From Chitinophagaceae bacterium UBA3961 (GTDB lineage Bacteria; Bacteroidota; Bacteroidia; Chitinophagales; Chitinophagaceae): 20,445 bases of DNA. The stretch is taken from positions 1 through 20,445 of the forward strand of contig DGDD01000100.1 of assembly GCA_002385265.1 (NCBI GenBank). The letters run 5' to 3'. The notes below the pieces were generated by a model that searched no databases, was not told the origin of the DNA, and saw nothing but the letters and a program-made list of their open reading frames with translations. Below, one piece after another: positions 16,020 through 20,445 of this stretch. Both the position numbers and the translations under genes were made by a program. How positions within the stretch are numbered: the first letter of the stretch is position 1; every line of letters starts with the position of its first letter.

Positions 16020-16811
16020 CTACCATCCATCTCCATCCAACAAATTCCCCAATCCTCCCAACATACCACCTTCTTCTTTTCTAGAAGTTGTGCCATATGA
16101 AATGATTCTACTGGCGAGACGACTAATGGGCAATGTTTGAATCCATATTTTTCCGGGGCCACGAAGGGTAGCAAAGAACAATCCTTCACCACCGAATAAG
16201 GTATTCTTGATACCGCCCACAAACTGAATATCATAGTCGATGGTGGATGTATAAGCTACCAAACAACCGGTGTCTACACGTAGCATTTCTCCTGGTTGTA
16301 AAGTTCTTTCAAAAACGTGACCACCGGCATGCACAAACGCCATACCATCACCTTCTAGTTTCTCCATGATGAAACCTTCACCGCCAAATAAACCGGTACC
16401 TAATTTGCGTTGGAATTCAATGCCCACGCTTACTCCTTTTGCAGCGCACAAGAAGGCATCTTTTTGACAAATGATCTTGCCATTCAATTGCATCAAATCG
16501 AGAGGAATGATTTTACCGGGATAAGGGGAAGCGAAACTCACTCTCTTCTTTCCCTGACCTACATTGGTAAACGCCGTCATGAACAAGCTTTCACCTGTAA
16601 GCATTCGTTTACCGGCACTCACTAGTTTTCCTAGAAAACCTGAATTGGGACGAGAGCCATCACCAAAAATGGTTTCCATTTGAATGCCGTCGTCCATCAT
16701 CATAAAAGCACCGCTTTCAGCAACAGCTGTTTCTTGAGGATCGAGTTCTATTTCTACGTATTGCATTTCTTCACCCACAATACGATAGTCAATTTCATGA
16801 TTTGATCTCAT
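16020..16811 (-). CDS. AIM24 family protein (TIGR00266-like)
   Basis: The 263-residue protein belongs to the AIM24/TIGR00266 family, named after a yeast mitochondrial protein and widespread in bacteria without a defined activity. The sequence has repeated glycine-rich turns of a double beta-sandwich or prism fold: [16 protein letters not shown] (32-47), [43 protein letters not shown] and [20 protein letters not shown]. There is no signal peptide or membrane segment. The C-terminus is glycine-rich ([16 protein letters not shown]). It is monocistronic as far as can be seen: a terminator lies beyond each end (15945 and 16888). Its function is unknown. Confidence 0.9.
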   Translation of the reverse strand: MRSNHEIDYRIVGEEMQYVEIELDPQETAVAESGAFMMMDDGIQMETIFGDGSRPNSGFLGKLVSAGKRMLTGESLFMTAFTNVGQGKKRVSFASPYPGKIIPLDLMQLNGKIICQKDAFLCAAKGVSVGIEFQRKLGTGLFGGEGFIMEKLEGDGMAFVHAGGHVFERTLQPGEMLRVDTGCLVAYTSTIDYDIQFVGGIKNTLFGGEGLFFATLRGPGKIWIQTLPISRLASRIISYGTTSRKEEGGMLGGLGNLLDGDGW

Positions 16812-16884
16812 GGATAAATTATTTTATGTGAAGATAATAGTTCTGCTGATTTTTTAAATGCCATTTATACCAACGGATGCGCAT

Positions 16885-16909
16885 AAAAAAAGAGGCCGAA
16901 GCCTCTTTT
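16885..16909 (-). terminator. Terminator of the glutathione peroxidase gene (UUCG loop)
   Basis: AAAAGAGGC (16888-16896) and GCCTCTTTT (16901-16909) form a 9-pair stem. On the minus strand the loop is UUCG, an especially stable tetraloop, and the stem runs into a T-run (complement of 16885-16891). It begins 18 bases after the peroxidase stop. Confidence 0.88.
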
Positions 16910-16927
16910 GTACTATTCTTGAAAATC

Positions 16928-17440
16928 TTAGTTAAGGTATTTGGTGATTTCTTCACTCATTGGCTTCACTTTACTAGGGAAAACCGTGATCAAATTTCCT
17001 TTCTCGTCAATTAAGAACTTCGTGAAGTTCCATTTAATTGGATCTTCAATTCCTTTTTTCTTGGCCTCGTCTACTAAGTACTGAAACAAGGGATGAATGT
17101 CGCCACCTTTCACAGAGATTTTCTCTGCCATTGGGAAGGTTACACCGTAATTCTTTTTGCAAAATTCTTTGATTTCAGTGTTGGTGCCTGGTTCTTGACC
17201 TCCAAAATTATTTGCCGGAAAGCCAATGATCACCAATTTGTCTTTGTACTTCTCATACAATGCTTCCAGATCAGTGTACTGTGGAGTATAACCACACTGA
17301 GAAGCGGTATTTACAATCAAAATTTTCTTTCCCTTGTATTTCTTTAAATCGATTTGGCTGCCATCGAGACCGGCAACATTGAACTCATAAATGGAGCCTG
17401 CAAGAAATAGTGTCATGAATAATAAAGCTGCTTTAAACAT
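16928..17440 (-). CDS. Glutathione peroxidase-family thiol peroxidase, probably exported
   Basis: From the ATG at 17440 the product has 170 residues. A nine-codon upstream extension to 17467 is possible, but the shorter form puts the hydrophobic signal-like segment MFKAALLFMTLFLAGSI at the N-terminus. The catalytic set is complete: C49 (NTASQCG), Q82 (FGGQEPG), and W137/N138 (KWNF). It is the cysteine type, not selenocysteine. C94 (EFCKK) sits where the resolving cysteine of thioredoxin-dependent members lies, whereas the middle cysteine of plant enzymes is A76 here. It therefore probably reduces hydroperoxides with a thioredoxin-like partner, perhaps in the periplasm. Export depends on the signal segment being cleaved, which is inferred. 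It has its own terminator downstream. Confidence 0.92.
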   Translation of the reverse strand: MFKAALLFMTLFLAGSIYEFNVAGLDGSQIDLKKYKGKKILIVNTASQCGYTPQYTDLEALYEKYKDKLVIIGFPANNFGGQEPGTNTEIKEFCKKNYGVTFPMAEKISVKGGDIHPLFQYLVDEAKKKGIEDPIKWNFTKFLIDEKGNLITVFPSKVKPMSEEITKYLN

Positions 17441-17539
17441 AGCAAGTTGATTTAATGTGTTTATCAATCTTTATAACAGATGGAAATGCAAATTGTTCCT
17501 GTAAATGTACGGATATTTTAGGCGAAGCGTTTCCTTCCC

Positions 17540-18937
17540 CTATTGCCGTTCATAACATCCCAGATCGGGTTGAGCAACCGAACGATTCTTCCCGTCTAGA
17601 TCTTTCAAAAGCCCTACAGATGCGCCTTTGTTGATTAAAGGGGAGGTTTCCTTTAGGTGGAAATCGAAGTATCGTTTAGAAGTGTTAATGCTATCAAATT
17701 GGGGATCGTCGATGGTTACCATATTGTTAACCGTAGCGTTTGCAGGGGCTGATTTCACCTTCCAGCTGCAATTGATGAAGCTTGCGTCGAATACAGCAGC
17801 ATTGTCTTTACTCGTTACCACTTCATTGTCTACAGTTCCAAAGGCACCCCAGAAAATGCAATTGGTAAATTGCGCATACAAAGGACTTACTATTACTGCA
17901 TTGTTTTGCTTGTAGTTATTGCTTACAAATAAGCCGGGCTCTTTGTGTAGTATATAACTATTTGAATAGGCAACATTGGTGCAATTGGTGAACGAATAAA
18001 CTCCGCCCAACGCCAATTGAATGTTTTTTCCGCAGTTACTTATCAAACTATTAGAGGCTTTTATTGAACTATTGAGTGCAATGATACCGGCGTCGTATGC
18101 ATTGTCAATTATGCAACTCTCTAATGTTACAGTTGGATTGCTATTCGCAGCTCCGTTTTCAGTAACAAGAGCTTGGTAAGCATTAAGTATGGAAGTGAAT
18201 TGTAATATATTGTTCTTGCTAGTGGATCTGAAATAGATGCCGGGCCAAGAAGCAGGAAAATCGGCATAAGGTTGATCCAGACGATCTCCTTTGAAAACCA
18301 CTCTGTTGGCCGCTTCCGGCCCACCTTGCGTAATCAAAGTGCCATCTACTATTATTGGAGCATCTGCGTGTACATAAACTTTGGTTCCTTGCTGAATGGT
18401 TAAACTAGCATTGGGTAAAATTTGCATTCCTCCTAAAATAACATAGGGCTTGCTGTTAGTCCAAGTATTGTTTCCGGAAAGCGCTAATGATCGAATGTAA
18501 TTAGCGTTTTGACCAAAAGCTTCCAATTGTACCCATTTGGTTTTGCCGTTGAAGTTTATCTTAATACTGTCTTGCGCAATAAAAGGTGCATTCGCTGCTG
18601 TGGGATTAATTGTAACGGAAACAAACACATAAATACTGTCGTTTGCTTCCATCTCTATATTATTGAACTGGGTGCCTGCGTCACCGTCTACATTGATCTT
18701 GTAAGGAGAACTGTTTCCTCCCATTAAGTTAATAGAGCTGATGCGCAGTTTCTGATCATTTCTGTTGTAGATTTTAAAGAATTGAGTGACGGAACCGGTG
18801 GAAGTAAAAACGGTATCGAATCGCAGGCTGTCGGTTGTAGTATCCAAAATAGCCGACTGATCGGTAATAAACCCGGTTTTTTGGCAAGAAAGCATCCCAA
18901 AAACAAAGAGTCCCAAAACAAGCCAAATGCGATTCAT
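17540..18937 (-). CDS. Beta-helix repeat lipoprotein, function unknown
   Basis: From the ATG at 18937 the product has 465 residues and begins with a lipoprotein signal, MNRIWLVLGLFVFGMLSC, with lipobox LSC at C18. The frame remains open 38 codons upstream, but that stretch is proline-rich and precedes the signal peptide. The N-terminal part (about 35-150) looks like a beta-sandwich (TSTGSVTQFFKIYNRNDQ). The middle and C-terminal part has the repeated short strands of a right-handed parallel beta-helix (LTIQQGTKVYVHADAPIIVDGTL, then many SxxxNC turns such as LISNCGKN and SFINCSWK). It ends in SPLINKG and LDGKNRSVAQPDLGCYE, the closing motif common in such surface proteins. It is likely attached to the outer membrane. 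Substrate or partner is unknown. Confidence 0.88.
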   Translation of the reverse strand: MNRIWLVLGLFVFGMLSCQKTGFITDQSAILDTTTDSLRFDTVFTSTGSVTQFFKIYNRNDQKLRISSINLMGGNSSPYKINVDGDAGTQFNNIEMEANDSIYVFVSVTINPTAANAPFIAQDSIKINFNGKTKWVQLEAFGQNANYIRSLALSGNNTWTNSKPYVILGGMQILPNASLTIQQGTKVYVHADAPIIVDGTLITQGGPEAANRVVFKGDRLDQPYADFPASWPGIYFRSTSKNNILQFTSILNAYQALVTENGAANSNPTVTLESCIIDNAYDAGIIALNSSIKASNSLISNCGKNIQLALGGVYSFTNCTNVAYSNSYILHKEPGLFVSNNYKQNNAVIVSPLYAQFTNCIFWGAFGTVDNEVVTSKDNAAVFDASFINCSWKVKSAPANATVNNMVTIDDPQFDSINTSKRYFDFHLKETSPLINKGASVGLLKDLDGKNRSVAQPDLGCYERQ

Positions 18938-18943
18938 GTGGTT

Positions 18944-18951
18944 CAAAATTA
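18944..18951 (-). promoter_or_regulatory. Possible -7 promoter element of the beta-helix lipoprotein gene
   Basis: On the minus strand TAATTTTG (18951-18944) fits the Bacteroidota -7 element TAnnTTTG exactly and ends 6 bases before the chosen ATG. A -33 TTTG is not present at the 19-base spacing (CGT is found there), so this is half a promoter at best. It does favour the start at 18937. Confidence 0.4.
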
Positions 18952-19015
18952 ATGTGTTGACGGGAATATAACGATGGGTGAGGGGAGGAAATTGTTGAGG
19001 AGGGAATACAGGAAA

Positions 19016-19289
19016 GAGGATGAGAGGAGACGAGGAACGAGGAGCGAGCAAAAGAAGATGAAATGAAATACAAAGAAAGAACAGGAGGAGAAACAGGGGG
19101 AAAAGAGCAGCAGCTTAGATATGGGCGAGGAATATTCTTATCTGATTTGTTTATTTTTTTTACCGCAACGGCGCAACGACCGCAGCGGTTTCGCAGCGCT
19201 GGCAGCCTGACTGCATTTCCTCCATCCTCTATCTTCCCTCCTCCCTCTTCTTTTCTGTATTTCCTCGTTCCTCGTCTCCTCTCATCCTC
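19016..19289. repeat. 28-base perfect inverted repeat bracketing a purine/pyrimidine-biased spacer
   Basis: The arm at 19016-19043 (starts GAGGATGAGAGGAGACGAGG) is the exact reverse complement of 19262-19289, with 218 bases between. The 358-base gap 18938-19295 holds no convincing gene. Its left part (about 18970-19115) is nearly all purine on the plus strand and its right part (about 19217-19290) nearly all pyrimidine, with a T-run and a GC-rich block in the centre. A second shared element, AATACAGGAAA-like, lies outside the left arm and inside the right arm. No transposase or target duplication is seen. Confidence 0.8.
19164..19198. repeat. Four short CGCARCG direct repeats
   Basis: CGCAACG at 19164-19170 and 19172-19178, then CGCAGCG at 19181-19187 and 19192-19198, lie directly after an eight-T run in the centre of the inverted-repeat segment. 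The spacing grows from 8 to 9 to 11 bases. The block is much more GC-rich than its surroundings and contains the self-complementary CAGCGCTG just after it. Confidence 0.6.
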
Positions 19290-19295
19290 GTTCCT

Positions 19296-20009
19296 TTATT
19301 TATTCGTATACGCCAAGCTAGCAATACCCAATCGCGCACCAGGTACTTGAAGAATACCGGCAGCGCAGGCTTCGAGGGTGGCGCCAGTAGTAATAACATC
19401 GTCAACCAATAGCCAATCTTTGTTTTGCAGTAATCGAGGGTTTGGAATGCTGAACTTTCCCACCATATTCTGCCAGCGCTCCACCCTCGATTTGTGGGTT
19501 TGAGTAATGGTAGCGGTATTACGTATTATTAAATTATTAAATACGGGAATGCCGGTCTCTTCGGATAGGCCCTCGCAAAGCACGCGGGCCTGGTTGTATC
19601 CTCTTTTTCGCTCCCTACTTGGGTGGAGTGGCAGCGGAATGAGGCCTGAAATATTTGAAAAGCGATTGGATTCCTGAATGGAGCGTCCCATAGATCTGCC
19701 CAATTCCAAACCAAGTTCTTGTGCCCCTTTGTATTTGAACTGGTGCATGAGGTGTTGGAGGAGGCTTTCCTTCGTAAAATAAAGATGACTGGAAGCTCCT
19801 AAGAGCGGAATTCTACCCCAAAAAATCCGTTCAACCGGGTTGTTGGGGTGCCATTCGAAGCGGGTGAGGGGCAATTGTGACCAACAAGAAAGGCATAATT
19901 TATGGCGATTTTGAATCAATTCTGACCCACATCCTTCACAACAATTTGGAAAAAATAAATGCATCAACCCTTCAATAGGTTGAATCATTTTGTTCATTAC
20001 TGCATGCAT
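19296..20009 (-). CDS. comF: ComF family protein (amidophosphoribosyltransferase-like)
   Basis: The product has up to 237 residues; in-frame ATGs at codons 5 and 8 could also serve as start. An N-terminal zinc ribbon is formed by C24-x2-C27 and C39-x2-C42. It is followed by the ComF core with IPLPLHPSRERKRGYNQA (124-141) and the PRPP-binding loop VDDVITTGAT (202-211). In naturally competent bacteria ComF acts in uptake or handling of single-stranded DNA and interacts with recombination proteins, although the phosphoribosyltransferase-like fold suggests a nucleotide-linked activity. It begins 31 bases after the radA stop on the same strand and is probably co-transcribed with it. All motifs are intact. 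Whether this organism is competent cannot be told from the window. Confidence 0.9.
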   Translation of the reverse strand: MHAVMNKMIQPIEGLMHLFFPNCCEGCGSELIQNRHKLCLSCWSQLPLTRFEWHPNNPVERIFWGRIPLLGASSHLYFTKESLLQHLMHQFKYKGAQELGLELGRSMGRSIQESNRFSNISGLIPLPLHPSRERKRGYNQARVLCEGLSEETGIPVFNNLIIRNTATITQTHKSRVERWQNMVGKFSIPNPRLLQNKDWLLVDDVITTGATLEACAAGILQVPGARLGIASLAYTNK

Positions 20010-20040
20010 ACATTGAATGGTATTGCAGCAGTTGTTTTAG

Positions 20041-20445
20041 TTAATTGAAGAAGTATTGATACAATTCTTCTACTCTACTCATTGGTATGATTTCAATATT
20101 GAAAGAAGAAAAATTTAATGATTTCAAGTTGTATTTAGAAACAACGATTTTTTCAAAACCAAGTTTCTCTGCTTCTGCAATTCTCTGTTCAATTCTATTG
20201 ACCGCTCTAATTTCACCACTCAAACCAACTTCACCTGCAAAACAAACCGATTGTGGAATGATCACATCTTCATAAGAACTTAGTAATGCAACCAACACTG
20301 CCAAGTCGATACTTGGATCTTCAATCTTCAATCCACCCGCAATATTCAAAAAAACATCTTTCACCCCGAAATGAAAACCACCTCTTTTTTCTAAAACGGC
20401 TAATAAAAGTTGTAAACGTCTTGTATCAAATCCGGAAACCGTTCT
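20041..20445 (-). CDS. radA: DNA repair protein RadA, C-terminal part (5' end outside window)
   Basis: Only the last 134 residues are present; the frame is open to the window edge, so the gene continues beyond it. The visible part starts RTVSGFDTRRLQLLLAVLEK, RadA (Sms) family sequence linking the RecA-like ATPase core to the C-terminal Lon-protease-like domain. It continues with FLNIAGGLKIEDPSIDLAV, FAGEVGLSGEIRAV and RIAEAEKLGFEKIVVS. In that domain the Lon catalytic serine is replaced (DPSIDLAV), as in other RadA proteins. RadA drives branch migration in recombinational repair. The zinc finger, Walker A and KNRFG motifs are not in view. An internal GTG at 20364 is a valine codon, not the start. 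Confidence 0.95.
   Translation of the reverse strand, partial: RTVSGFDTRRLQLLLAVLEKRGGFHFGVKDVFLNIAGGLKIEDPSIDLAVLVALLSSYEDVIIPQSVCFAGEVGLSGEIRAVNRIEQRIAEAEKLGFEKIVVSKYNLKSLNFSSFNIEIIPMSRVEELYQYFFN

Noticed and set aside
18938..19051. 38-codon upstream extension of the beta-helix lipoprotein
   Set aside because: It would bury the clear lipoprotein signal peptide behind a proline-rich stretch. The ATG at 18937 has a -7-like element just upstream.
19063..19350. Plus-strand open frame of 95 codons in the comF-lipoprotein gap
   Set aside because: It runs through the purine and pyrimidine tracts and the inverted repeat, overlaps the end of comF, and translates into low-complexity sequence.

Overview
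The window looks like a chromosomal segment of a member of the Bacteroidota, most likely a Chitinophagaceae-type organism. Three things point there. Exact matches to the Bacteroidota promoter form (TTTG, 19 bases, TAnnTTTG) sit just upstream of genes. Classical Shine-Dalgarno sequences are largely absent. The gene families (DUF1015 next to serC, holB followed by ricT, AIM24, ComF next to RadA, lipoproteins with Bacteroidota-type lipoboxes) are typical of that phylum. The genus is an inference. There are no rRNA or tRNA genes, no insertion sequence, no CRISPR array and no phage genes. Most of the window is ordinary core genome, and I did not find a convincing new multi-gene system.

Layout. Positions 44-4110 hold four minus-strand genes, read right to left: a DUF502 membrane protein, a secreted zinc nuclease/phospholipase C-like enzyme, phosphoserine aminotransferase (serC) and a DUF1015 protein. 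They may form one transcript from a promoter at about 4118-4148. A 147-base divergent region follows, and then a plus-strand efflux operon (4258-11144): TetR repressor, TolC-like outer-membrane channel, lipoprotein adaptor and an enlarged RND pump. The regulator's promoter carries a perfect 9+9 base inverted repeat between its -33 and -7 elements. This is a strong candidate autoregulatory operator. A terminator at 11168-11197 closes the operon.

Next on the plus strand are holB (clamp-loader delta prime subunit), ricT (PSP1-family Fe-S protein with a long Pro/Gln/Arg tail), a strong terminator, an alpha/beta hydrolase and a Bax-inhibitor-1/YccA membrane protein. The convergent gap 15781-16019 contains one terminator for each side, bracketed by AT-rich inverted repeats. 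The rest reads on the minus strand: AIM24-family protein, glutathione peroxidase, a beta-helix lipoprotein, ComF, and RadA (5' end outside the window).

How the genes work together: only the efflux set is a clear functional unit, a tripartite drug/solute exporter with its own regulator. RadA and ComF are both linked to DNA recombination or uptake functions in other bacteria. The most unusual DNA is non-coding: the operator-like palindrome at 4206-4235, the AT-armed double terminator at 15778-16005, and the 28-base perfect inverted repeat bracketing a purine/pyrimidine-biased segment at 19016-19289.
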